Source: Myxococcota bacterium
GTDB taxonomy: Bacteria > Myxococcota > JAJVIH01
Direction of reading: 5' to 3'
DNA length: 64,000 nt
Assembly (NCBI GenBank): GCA_022072125.1
Contig: JAJVIH010000031.1
Location: 35,039-99,038 of the forward strand
The notes beneath the pieces are model-generated. The model did no database searches, was not told the DNA's origin, and saw only the letters and a program-made list of their open reading frames with translations. The position numbers were made by a program, and so were the translations under genes. Positions within the stretch are counted from its first letter, which is position 1. Each line of letters begins with the position of its first letter. Shown piece after piece: positions 32,492 through 41,204 of the stretch.

Positions 32492-34344
32492 TGGCGGGAG
32501 GACCCGCTGCGCGGCGGATTCTGGCCGCCGGACTTCTGCTGCTGGCCGCGCCGGGCGCTTGGGCGCAGGAGGCGGTGCATGTCACGTCATCCATTGATCG
32601 TGATTCGCTGACGATTGACGAGCACATCAACTACGAACTGCGCATCGAGTTGATCGGCCCTCAGCAGGGCGAATCGGTGCGCATGCCCGAGTTCAACGAT
32701 TTCATTTCCCACCAGCTCGCCACCATATCCAACGCCTACCGGTCCGGCGGGGTGATGCGCCGGGAATATATCTACACCTTCCAGTTGTCGCCCAAGCGCA
32801 CCGGCAAGTTGCGCATTCCCCCCGCCATGGTGGTGGTCAAGGGGCAGCAATATCCGTCGCTGTCATTCGAGGTGGATGTTCAGCCGCCGTCGCGGTCGTC
32901 CCTGTCGCCGGGCAAGCCGAAAACCCCCGCTCCAGCGCCCGGCGGGCGCAATGATCGGTCTGGCGCCCAGGTGCGCGCGCCCGCCCGCGTATTTCTGAGC
33001 GCCGAACCCTCCGTCAGCGAAGCTTATGAGGGCGAACAAATCCTGCTGAAGATATTCCTCTACTTCAACCAGGAATTGTCCGACCGCGAGTTCACGACCT
33101 TTCCCCAATTGCCCGGATTCTGGGTCGAAAAACCCGATGATCGCGATCTGGAAGTGGACACCCAGCGCGTCACCATCCGCAACATGGCGTACCTCAAGAG
33201 CCTGCAGGCGGCGGTCGTTCTGTTTCCCATCGAGGAGGGGCGGGTCACGGTTCCGCCGTTTGAAATGAACGTCTCCACCTGGTCGTTTTTCGGGGTGGAC
33301 CGTGAGATGGCGATCAAAAGCGACCCGGAGCATATCCGCGTATTGCCCCTTCCAACGGAGGGCCGTCCGCGCGGTTTCCGGAAAGGCAATGTGGGACGCT
33401 TCTCCCTGACCGCCGAACCGGTGAACCCCATCGCCCGGGCGGGGGATGCATTGCGCTGGGTGGTCAAACTGCAGGGAGAGGGCAATATCCGGCAGGCCTC
33501 GCTCGCGCCCATGGAGGGCAAGGGCGATTGGAAAATCCTGCCGCCGAAAATCAAACATGCCGCCAGGCTGCGCGGGCAGGTCTATGGCGGCGTCAAGACC
33601 TTTGAGTTTTTGTTGACGCCATTGCGCGGCGGAACCCTGACCCTGCCGCGCGTCCGCTTCGATTATTTTGATCCCCAGCTCAAGCGATACTTCACCACCA
33701 GTCCGCAGCCGGCCTCCGTCACCGTGATGGGGGAGCCGGACACCAGCGGCATGGCCGCCAGCGCATCGTCCGCCCCGGCCAATGCGCCCGCCGGTCCTTT
33801 GCCAGGGGGGCCGCTGGATCCCCCGCCGCCAGAGTTGCGGCGGATTCCCTCTGAACCGTTGTGGAGCCAGACCTGGTTCGTATTGGCGTTGCTGCTTTCC
33901 CCCGCCCCGCTCATCATCGCCGTGCTGGCGCGCGTCATCGGTTCGCTGGCGTTCCGGCGGAGCGCCGGTTCGCGCCGGCGCATGGCCATTCGCGCCATTG
34001 AACAGGCGATGAAGGAAATGGAAGCGTCGCTGAAGCGCGGCGACGCCAACGGATTTTATTCCGCCCTGCGCAAGCTGCTGGATCAGGGCGCCTGGGAACT
34101 GGTGGGCGCCTCGCCCCGGGGCATGACTCGCGCCGAACTGATCGCGGCCCTGCGCGCCAACTCCGCGGATCCCGCACTGGCCGGACTGGCGGAACAGGTG
34201 CTGGATCAGATTGATTTGGCGCGTTTCACCCCGGGCGGCGCGGTGGTGACGGAAAGCCACGCCGCAATCGCCCGCGAACTTTCCATGTTGATGCGCGATG
34301 CGGTGGATCGCAAACACGCGGCCGCGCCCGGGGTCCAAGCATGA
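32491..34344 (+). CDS. BatD-like membrane-anchored protein
   Basis: 617 aa from ATG 32491 (TGATG with the preceding stop). A signal peptide (AAGLLLLAAPGAWAQ) precedes two or more beta-rich BatD domains: VHVTSSIDRDSLTIDEHINY and ARVFLSAEPSVSEAYEGEQI are the repeated strand openings, and GFWVEKPDDRDLEVD is typical. A membrane helix (TWFVLALLLSPAPLIIAVLA, about 455-475) precedes a cytoplasmic helical tail. The Bat system is linked to stress tolerance and envelope integrity; its mechanism is not settled. Confidence 0.8.
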   Translation: MAGGPAARRILAAGLLLLAAPGAWAQEAVHVTSSIDRDSLTIDEHINYELRIELIGPQQGESVRMPEFNDFISHQLATISNAYRSGGVMRREYIYTFQLSPKRTGKLRIPPAMVVVKGQQYPSLSFEVDVQPPSRSSLSPGKPKTPAPAPGGRNDRSGAQVRAPARVFLSAEPSVSEAYEGEQILLKIFLYFNQELSDREFTTFPQLPGFWVEKPDDRDLEVDTQRVTIRNMAYLKSLQAAVVLFPIEEGRVTVPPFEMNVSTWSFFGVDREMAIKSDPEHIRVLPLPTEGRPRGFRKGNVGRFSLTAEPVNPIARAGDALRWVVKLQGEGNIRQASLAPMEGKGDWKILPPKIKHAARLRGQVYGGVKTFEFLLTPLRGGTLTLPRVRFDYFDPQLKRYFTTSPQPASVTVMGEPDTSGMAASASSAPANAPAGPLPGGPLDPPPPELRRIPSEPLWSQTWFVLALLLSPAPLIIAVLARVIGSLAFRRSAGSRRRMAIRAIEQAMKEMEASLKRGDANGFYSALRKLLDQGAWELVGASPRGMTRAELIAALRANSADPALAGLAEQVLDQIDLARFTPGGAVVTESHAAIARELSMLMRDAVDRKHAAAPGVQA

Positions 34345-35135
34345 AACGGTTCCGTCTCTCCGCTTGCATCCTGCTTGCGATCCTGCTGCCGCCCGCCGCC
34401 CGCGCGGATTCTCCGGCAGAGGATTTGCTGTCGCGCGCCGCCATCGCCCAAAAACAGGGCCGTCTCGATGAGGCCCTGGCTCTCTGGGCCGCCGCGGAAA
34501 AACCGGGAAAACTCGACGCCACGGGCCATTACAACCGCTCGCTCATCCATGGCCTCCGCCGCGAGCACGGATTGCAACGCCTGCACTTGCTGCGCGCGCT
34601 CTGGCTGGACCCGGAGCTGGAGCCTGCGCAAAACGCCCTGAACAGTCTGGAGCAGGAACTCGGCAATGAAACAGTGTGGATGGCCCACTGCGCCGACGAA
34701 AGCGACACCGTGGCGCTGTGGCGCGCGCTCGGGCCCACGGCGGCCCAGGATGCGCCTTTGCTGTTGCTGCTGGCGGGATTGTGGACCGCCTCCGGCGCGC
34801 TCGGTTTCCGGCTGACGCGCCGGGGACAACAGCACGCCGTCCGCACCTGGGTGATCGCGGGCGCCGGCGTGTTGATGGCCGCCGCGGGAGCGGGGCCGCC
34901 CATCGCCCACTGGTGGTGGACCTCGCACAATCCCCATGGGGTGATCGTTCATGGCCCCGCTGCGCTGCATCAGGAGGCGAATCCGGCTTCGCCGGTGCTG
35001 GCGCGCCTGCCCGCCGGTTGCGCCGCGGATATCCTGGAGCCGGAATCCGGGTGGGTCCGCCTGCGGTTTACCTCCGGCCTTCAGGGCTGGATGCCCGCGC
35101 GCAACATCGAACGCCTGCTGCCTCCCCGGTCTTGA
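34341..35135 (+). CDS. BatE-like TPR and SH3-domain protein
   Basis: 264 aa; ATG 34341 overlaps the batD stop by four bases. A signal peptide, a TPR-like segment (AIAQKQGRLDEALALWAAAE, HYNRSLIHGLRREHGLQRLH), two membrane helices around 138-178, and a C-terminal bacterial SH3 domain (VIVHGPAALHQEANPASPVL to GLQGWMPARNIERL). This is the BatE arrangement, completing batC-batD-batE. The gene ends 12 bases before the convergent P450 gene with no terminator hairpin between. Confidence 0.78.
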   Translation: MKRFRLSACILLAILLPPAARADSPAEDLLSRAAIAQKQGRLDEALALWAAAEKPGKLDATGHYNRSLIHGLRREHGLQRLHLLRALWLDPELEPAQNALNSLEQELGNETVWMAHCADESDTVALWRALGPTAAQDAPLLLLLAGLWTASGALGFRLTRRGQQHAVRTWVIAGAGVLMAAAGAGPPIAHWWWTSHNPHGVIVHGPAALHQEANPASPVLARLPAGCAADILEPESGWVRLRFTSGLQGWMPARNIERLLPPRS

Positions 35136-35147
35136 TCGGCTGGGATG

Positions 35148-37349
35148 TCATTTCCCACTGGATTCAAGCCCGGCGACCACGCGCGTACACATGGCCATCA
35201 CCAGATCATTCAACGCCTCGGGAGTGTCCTTGACGAGTTGATAAAACGCCGTGGCGGGAATCACCAGGCATTCCACGCCATCCGGTCCCGCATGCACGCT
35301 GGCGTTGCGCGGAGTTCTCTGCAGCAGACCCGCTTCGCCGAAAAACTGTCCGGCGGCCAGCGTGGCCAGATGATGCTGTTCGCCATCCTCCATGCGGCGG
35401 TACACCTCCGCGGATCCCTTGCCGATCACGTAGAATGCGTCCGCCGGCTCGCCCTGCCGGACAACCGGCTCTTCCGGCGCGTAGCTTTTCAGGGTGACAT
35501 CCCCCGCCAGCCTGCCCGCGCGCTTCGCCGTCAATCCCGGCATGGCCTGGGCCAGGGTGGTGGTGAGGTAGCGCTGGCGGACCAGCCGGGCGATCTCGTC
35601 GCTGACCAGGTCGGAACGGGAGACGATCTTGAGGAACGCATCGCGCTCGATGGCCAGCACTTTGACGGGTCCGCGCTCCCAGGCCTTGACCGTGGCGGTG
35701 CGCGGAATGCCGCGCAGCAGCCCGATTTCCCCGAAATACGCGCCGTTGTTCAGCCGCGCCAGCAGGCTTTCGCGGCCCTTTCCCTCCTCGCGGAACACTT
35801 CCACCTGCCCATCCACCAGAATGTAGAAGCAGTCGGCTTCGTCGCCCTGTTTGATGATCAGCGATCGCGGCTGATAGGTGCGGGTTTCGACCAGCGACAT
35901 GATCGAGGAGAGCAGTTCGTTGTCCACCGGCGGAAGCACGGTGGTGAGCGCGTCTGGCGGCACATCATTCGCCCGCGCGGGGCCCGCGGCGGGGGGCGTT
36001 CTCGCCGACAGAGCCCGCACGCGGAATCCGGGCGATGGTCCTGGCAGCGGCGCCGGAATCACGTGCATTTCATAATCACGGGGAGACAACTCCCATTCCG
36101 CGAAGCTGGCGATGGCGGCCAGATTGAGCATGGCGATGGTGTCCACGAAGCCCCGGGCCGTGCAGACGCGCGGGCCGAATCCGAAGGGCACGTGAGCGCC
36201 GCGCGCCTTCTGCTCGTTGCGGGGAGGCATGCAGCGCTCCGGATCAAACGCATACGGGGTTTTGTAGTGGCGCTCGGAGAAATGGGAGCAGAAGGCGGAG
36301 AACAACACCTGGTCTCCCGGGTGAAGCTGCGTATTGGCGACACGCACCGGTTCCTTCACATCATACGGCAGCCCAATCGAAATGGGGTGAAGGCGCAGGG
36401 ATTCATCATACACCGCCTTGATGTATTGAAGGGGGCGCAGCTTTTCGAGCGTGGGTCCATCCCCGGCGAAGAGGCCATCGGATTCCGCGCGCGCTTTTTC
36501 CATCACCCCCGGATGCTTGATGGCGTCGTAAAGCAGAAAGGCGAGGATGCGGTAGGTATAAAACAGCGTGCCCACCAGACCGTGCAACAGGCAGCCGGTC
36601 AATTCGGCGGCGCCGGGACCGTTTCCCTGCCCGTCGCGGGTCTCCAGCATGGCGTCGAGGATGGTGTAGCTCTGGTGCTGCTGGCGCGGGCGTGATCGGC
36701 GCTCCGCGACGAGTTCGCCGAGCGCTTTCACCAGCCGGGCGCGGGCGCGCTGGTAGGCGGGCAGTTTCATGGCGATTCCGGGCAGGGCATGCCCGCCCAC
36801 CGCCATGGAGATATTCACAAAACGGCGGGCGTCGCGTTCCAGCGGCCCCAGATCCGCGTCAGCCAGCACCAGCCCCAGTTGACGGATCAGCAATGGCTTC
36901 AGCACATCCGCCGCGCGCAGGGGCTTGCCCTTTGGCAACGCGGAAAAATGATTGCGCGCCAGTTCGCCCAGCCGCGGCACGAAGGGGGCGCAGACCTGCC
37001 GCGAGAAGGCCAGTTTCAGGCCGTTGCGCACATGCTCTTGAGAACCCAGGGGTTCGCGCAGCACAAAACGGGGATCGCCCATGGCCTCGGCGTAGCGGGC
37101 GAAAAAGCGGGAGCGGTCCAGCCCTTCCTCGCCATGATCGCGAAAATGCTCGAAGGCCTCGTCGCCGGCGATGATGGTGAAATCCTCGCCGCCAAAGCGC
37201 GCCCGGAACACCGGCCCGAGTTTGCGATACGCCTCGACGAAGAACCTGTGCGCGTCACGGAGCACCTGCAGATTGTTGTCCCTGCTTCCGCCAAGTCCGG
37301 GCGCCCGCGGGGGCGGACTGGAATCGCCATCGCCAGGTTTCATGAGCAT
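35148..37349 (-). CDS. Cytochrome P450 fused to two cyclic-nucleotide-binding domains
   Basis: 733 aa. Residues 25-445 are a P450: ExxR helix at Glu316-Arg319 (DESLRLHP), FDPERCMPP, and the heme loop FGFGPRVCTARGF with Cys396. The usual I-helix AGxDT/S oxygen-activation motif is not evident (the region reads LLHGLVGTLFYTY). Residues about 475-590 and 605-725 are cNMP-binding domains; both phosphate-binding cassettes are intact: FGEIGLLRGIPRTATV (Arg550) and FGEAGLLQRTPRNASV (Arg681). This predicts a heme enzyme controlled by cAMP or cGMP. The gene follows the lipoxygenase gene by 41 bases, so an oxylipin substrate is likely. No redox partner gene is adjacent, which would fit a peroxide-using or hydroperoxide-rearranging P450. 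Confidence 0.88.
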   Translation of the reverse strand: MLMKPGDGDSSPPPRAPGLGGSRDNNLQVLRDAHRFFVEAYRKLGPVFRARFGGEDFTIIAGDEAFEHFRDHGEEGLDRSRFFARYAEAMGDPRFVLREPLGSQEHVRNGLKLAFSRQVCAPFVPRLGELARNHFSALPKGKPLRAADVLKPLLIRQLGLVLADADLGPLERDARRFVNISMAVGGHALPGIAMKLPAYQRARARLVKALGELVAERRSRPRQQHQSYTILDAMLETRDGQGNGPGAAELTGCLLHGLVGTLFYTYRILAFLLYDAIKHPGVMEKARAESDGLFAGDGPTLEKLRPLQYIKAVYDESLRLHPISIGLPYDVKEPVRVANTQLHPGDQVLFSAFCSHFSERHYKTPYAFDPERCMPPRNEQKARGAHVPFGFGPRVCTARGFVDTIAMLNLAAIASFAEWELSPRDYEMHVIPAPLPGPSPGFRVRALSARTPPAAGPARANDVPPDALTTVLPPVDNELLSSIMSLVETRTYQPRSLIIKQGDEADCFYILVDGQVEVFREEGKGRESLLARLNNGAYFGEIGLLRGIPRTATVKAWERGPVKVLAIERDAFLKIVSRSDLVSDEIARLVRQRYLTTTLAQAMPGLTAKRAGRLAGDVTLKSYAPEEPVVRQGEPADAFYVIGKGSAEVYRRMEDGEQHHLATLAAGQFFGEAGLLQRTPRNASVHAGPDGVECLVIPATAFYQLVKDTPEALNDLVMAMCTRVVAGLESSGK

Positions 37350-37390
37350 ACCCCGCTGTTTCCGCCGGAGAATATCCGGAGCGCTTTTTC

Positions 37391-38803
37391 TCAGAACTGG
37401 ATACTGACCGATATCCGTTCCAGCGGAATGAATTCGCGCGTGGGGAGGCTGGCGTTCGCCGCCCGCAAATCCTGCGGGAAGCGCTTGCCGGCTTCAGCGG
37501 CGGCTCCTGGAGCAAAATCATATTTCACATCCACGAGCCGGGAGATCGTGGTTTCGCGCAGGAACAACTCCCAGCACAGATAATGGCGGAAGGCGTCTTC
37601 CTTGTTGCACAGATCGCTGTCCTTGAATGCGGGAATGTCGCGCGAGGCGGGCGGCGGAAGGCGCAGCCGGTAGGGGAGTTTGCCGATGGCGATAACGCCA
37701 AGACCATAATGATCCGCCGCGTGGGCGACGGTGGTTCCCCACACGGTATGCGCGAGGGCATGGGCCAGACGTCCTGGTTCAAGAATGCGCGAGCCATCCG
37801 GGAACCCGGGAACCCATTCCGCGATATGATCCGCCCACAGCCTGACGTGGGAATCATGTCTGGGGACCATATCCGCCACCACGGAGGTAAATGGAAGAAT
37901 GGCCCTGTAGAAGTGGCGGAGATAATGGCCATATTCTCCGAGAATGGCCGTTTCCCCTTCCGGCCACTGGTATTTGGGATAGCAGGAGTTGCCCTCGATT
38001 CCGATACATCCAAAGGTGGTTTGCAGATAAATGGAACTGCTCTCCGCGCCAAAGGGCGTGTAGGGGAAAATCCGGCGGTTGCTCAACACCGAAGCGCCCG
38101 AATACAGCGCCGATTCGCTGAGCGCCAGGGACCAGCGGAAATGCGGCGTCAGCAACTGCCGGATTGGGTGATCCTTGGGCAGCAGGCTTTTGGTCACCGC
38201 GTTCACCGTGTCGAAATAGAAATGCAGCGCCACGTGATGGCAAGTCGTTATATGTTGGGAAAATGACTGTTGCAGAAAAAATTTCGCCAGCCGCCAGGCG
38301 TGGCCGTCTTCCGGGCGCAAAACCAGGTTGTTGACGGCGATTGCGGCCAGGCTGCGTTTGCCGCCGCTGTCGAGACGAAGCAGCCCGATGGTGGGCGCGG
38401 CGTACATCCCCGGCAGCAGTTTCAGAACGGATTGCGCGGAGTAGTCCGCTTTCCAGAAACGGGCGCCCGCCGGAGCGCTTTTCACGAACTCCCCAAACAG
38501 CGGCTCATCCTTGGGATCCAGGCGATCGGAAACCGTACGAATGATCGCCGTATCGAGCAGCAGGCTGGTCAATTCGTCATCCGTCAATGAAACCGGATAG
38601 GGATTCCTCGCCACCCAGGCGAGGCCGCGCGCCCAGGCGCCGCTCATGATTTTGGCGTAGCGTTTGCCCACGTTCATGGCGAAGTCGGCTTCCTCGCGCA
38701 GGGGCACGTTCAGCACCGCCGCCGGAAATGAGTCCGGAAACAGGGGACAGGGTTGGGGCCAGGGGCGGTTGCGAACCTTGTACAAATCCGGGCGCAGGGC
38801 CAT
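37391..38803 (-). CDS. Compact bacterial lipoxygenase-family protein
   Basis: 470 aa from ATG 38803 (GAGGAG site). The iron-ligand helix reads HHVALHFYFDTVNAV, with His189 and His194 spaced HxxxxH, followed by the lipoxygenase block HPIRQLLTPHF (212-222). A later helix carries VAHAADHYG (His361, His365), equivalent to the third His and the Asn/His ligand. Lipoxygenases normally end in Ile, whose carboxylate binds iron; this protein ends ISVSIQF, two residues beyond the expected Ile. It is shorter than most lipoxygenases and has no PLAT domain or signal peptide. It would oxygenate polyunsaturated fatty acids to hydroperoxides, possible substrates for the adjacent P450. Confidence 0.83.
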   Translation of the reverse strand: MALRPDLYKVRNRPWPQPCPLFPDSFPAAVLNVPLREEADFAMNVGKRYAKIMSGAWARGLAWVARNPYPVSLTDDELTSLLLDTAIIRTVSDRLDPKDEPLFGEFVKSAPAGARFWKADYSAQSVLKLLPGMYAAPTIGLLRLDSGGKRSLAAIAVNNLVLRPEDGHAWRLAKFFLQQSFSQHITTCHHVALHFYFDTVNAVTKSLLPKDHPIRQLLTPHFRWSLALSESALYSGASVLSNRRIFPYTPFGAESSSIYLQTTFGCIGIEGNSCYPKYQWPEGETAILGEYGHYLRHFYRAILPFTSVVADMVPRHDSHVRLWADHIAEWVPGFPDGSRILEPGRLAHALAHTVWGTTVAHAADHYGLGVIAIGKLPYRLRLPPPASRDIPAFKDSDLCNKEDAFRHYLCWELFLRETTISRLVDVKYDFAPGAAAEAGKRFPQDLRAANASLPTREFIPLERISVSIQF

Positions 38804-38964
38804 GTGCGCGCTCCTCGATGGGAGGATGAAACAAGAGCATGAAGCCAGCTTCACTGACGATAACACAACCCCATGGGTGAGAAAAGCGATCCGGATCACA
38901 GAGGTCCCGAATCGCCGGAATGACACGATCCTCCCCGCTTCCCGGCGCCGCGCCGCCGCTCAAC

Positions 38965-41187
38965 TCAGGAAAGCGGCAGCACGGCCAGCAGTTCGTCAAT
39001 GTTCTGGTAGCGCAACAGGGGGTTCTTTTCCATGCATTTCATCACGATGGCTTCCAGATCCGCGTCCACCCCCTGCTTGAAGGTGCTGATCGGAGGAACC
39101 GGGTCCTTGATATGCATCATCAGAACGCCGACCACCTTGTCTTCCGACTTGAACGGCACGCGCCCGGCCAGCAGTTCGTACATCATCACCCCCAGCGAAT
39201 AAATGTCGCTGCGGGCGTCGGTTTCCAGCGATCGGCACTGTTCGGGAGACATGTAGTCCGGCGTGCCCACGAAATTTCCCGCCTTGGTCAATTGGGATCC
39301 GCCCGCGATGCGCGCGATGCCGAAGTCGAGCAGCTTCACCTGCCCCTGGGCGTTGATCAGGATATTCTGCGGCTTGATGTCGCGGTGGATGACGCCCACG
39401 GAATGGGCGGCGCCCAGTCCCATGGCGACTTGGCGGATGATCGTCAGCACGGGTTTGCGCGGCAAGCCGCCATGGTGACGGACCAGGCTCTTCAGGGTCT
39501 TGCCGTCGAAAAACTCCATGCAGATGAAATGCAGGGGGCCGAATTCCCCCGAATCATGCAGGCGGATGACATTGGGATGGGTGATGCGCCGGGTCAGCTT
39601 GATCTCTTGGATGAACCGTTCGGTCGCCGCCGGATCCAGATCCAGGGCTTCTTCCTTGAGCACCTTGAGGGCGACATCTTCATCCAGTTTTTTGTCGCGC
39701 GCCTTGAAGACGCTGCCCAGTCCTCCCTGGCCAATCAGGGCTTCGATTTCATAGCGTCCGCCCAGCAGCATGCCGGGTTTGATCTCGGCGATGCTGTTGA
39801 TGACCGGACCCGCCGCCGGCATGGACTGGGAAGCCGCTGCGCCCGCCGTGGAGGCCAGCCGCTGCGCCACCGCGCCGCCCTGCTGCACCACCTTGAGGGT
39901 GCGCGACAGCTTGGTGACCAGCACGTCGAGGTTCAGGGGCTTGGTGAAATAATCCTCGGCGCCCAACAGTAACCCGCGGTTCATGGCGGCGGAATCGGAT
40001 CGCGACGAGGCGAAGAATACGGGGATATTGGCGGTCTTCGGATCGTTTTTGATGGCCTCGCACAACGCGAATCCATCGAGCGTCGGCAAATTGACCTCGG
40101 TGAGAACAGCGTCCACCTGCCGGGACTGGACGATATCCAGCGCCTGCTTGCCGTCGGAACAGGCGATCACCTGAAGACCTTCGTTGCCCAGGCGCAACTC
40201 CCAATGAACCAGGAGGCCCTTGTCCACGTCCGCGAGCAGGATGGTTTTCCCCCATCCCTCCCTGTTTTGCGCGGGAGCTTCGGCTTGGACGATGGAGATC
40301 AGCGCCTCCACGACGGTGGAGTTGAAATCGGTTCCGGACCGCGCGCGCAGTTCGTTGCACGCCATCGCCGTGTCGTTGCTCTGCTCCAGCGCGCTGGAAT
40401 AGGCCAGAATGGGCGGAATGATGCGCGCCGCCGGGGGGGCCCACGTGCTCAAGGGGGTGTCCACCGCGTCAATCAGCGGCTGAATGTCGTACACCAGTCT
40501 GGCGCTGGCGGTGAGACCGGCAAGCAACTGCTTGATAGCGGATGGATTCTCGCCGCCCATGCCGGTTTCATTTTTCCGCGCGATGGCCTGGCGGGCCGCG
40601 TCGGCCAGAAACGCCGCGAAGCCGGCGGCGTCCACTTCCAGCGGTTTGAGCTTCATGGCGCGCGCCACCTGCTGGGTGTAACGGGCGTTGCGCAGCGCCC
40701 GCGACCCGCCGCCCTTGTTGCCCAGCAGGTCGGCGACAATGGCCATCAGTTCGAACAGCCCCGCGCTGAACGAGGCGTAATCCACATACTGGCGGAAGAT
40801 GAAATCGCCGTAACCCTGGAACACCCGGATTTCGAGATTGGGATGGGATTTCTTCACCCGCTCGATCAGCGGCCGGATATCCGCCTGTCCCAGGTCCTTG
40901 ATGAAGAGGGCGTCGAACTCCTGCGAATTCAAGGCCTGCAGCACGCCGTTCGCGGTTTCGACCACGATGGCGATATACAGTTCGGAACGAAGCACCGCGG
41001 CGATGTTGTCGCGGACCGTGCGGTCGGGATCAAACACCAGAATGCGGCCGCGGCTGGTCTGCAGGATCCGCGCCTGCTGGGTGGAAGCATCCGCGGCGGG
41101 CCCGGCCCCCGTGCGCGACGGTTGCCGCGATCCCGTGACGGAGGGCGAGTCCTCCATTGCATCCAGGTCTTTGAACTGGTTGCTCAT
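38965..41187 (-). CDS. Ser/Thr protein kinase with two N-terminal receiver-like domains
   Basis: 740 aa. Residues 46-150 form a degenerate receiver (RILVFDPDRTVRDNIAAVL), 160-300 a helical middle region, and 313-430 a second receiver whose phospho-acceptor position is Glu364 (AVLTEVNLPTLDGF) although the acidic pair (Asp320, Asp322) and Lys416 remain. The kinase domain spans 478-740: GQGGLGSV loop, Lys508, HRDIKPQN (601-608), DFG (621-623) and GTPDYMSPEQ, all intact. The Glu substitution suggests a permanently active-like or ligand-free pseudo-receiver. It lies 17 bases after the HD-GYP-like gene and 161 bases before the lipoxygenase gene. Confidence 0.9.
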   Translation of the reverse strand: MSNQFKDLDAMEDSPSVTGSRQPSRTGAGPAADASTQQARILQTSRGRILVFDPDRTVRDNIAAVLRSELYIAIVVETANGVLQALNSQEFDALFIKDLGQADIRPLIERVKKSHPNLEIRVFQGYGDFIFRQYVDYASFSAGLFELMAIVADLLGNKGGGSRALRNARYTQQVARAMKLKPLEVDAAGFAAFLADAARQAIARKNETGMGGENPSAIKQLLAGLTASARLVYDIQPLIDAVDTPLSTWAPPAARIIPPILAYSSALEQSNDTAMACNELRARSGTDFNSTVVEALISIVQAEAPAQNREGWGKTILLADVDKGLLVHWELRLGNEGLQVIACSDGKQALDIVQSRQVDAVLTEVNLPTLDGFALCEAIKNDPKTANIPVFFASSRSDSAAMNRGLLLGAEDYFTKPLNLDVLVTKLSRTLKVVQQGGAVAQRLASTAGAAASQSMPAAGPVINSIAEIKPGMLLGGRYEIEALIGQGGLGSVFKARDKKLDEDVALKVLKEEALDLDPAATERFIQEIKLTRRITHPNVIRLHDSGEFGPLHFICMEFFDGKTLKSLVRHHGGLPRKPVLTIIRQVAMGLGAAHSVGVIHRDIKPQNILINAQGQVKLLDFGIARIAGGSQLTKAGNFVGTPDYMSPEQCRSLETDARSDIYSLGVMMYELLAGRVPFKSEDKVVGVLMMHIKDPVPPISTFKQGVDADLEAIVMKCMEKNPLLRYQNIDELLAVLPLS

Positions 41188-41204
41188 CCCCTGTCACCCG
41201 GCGA

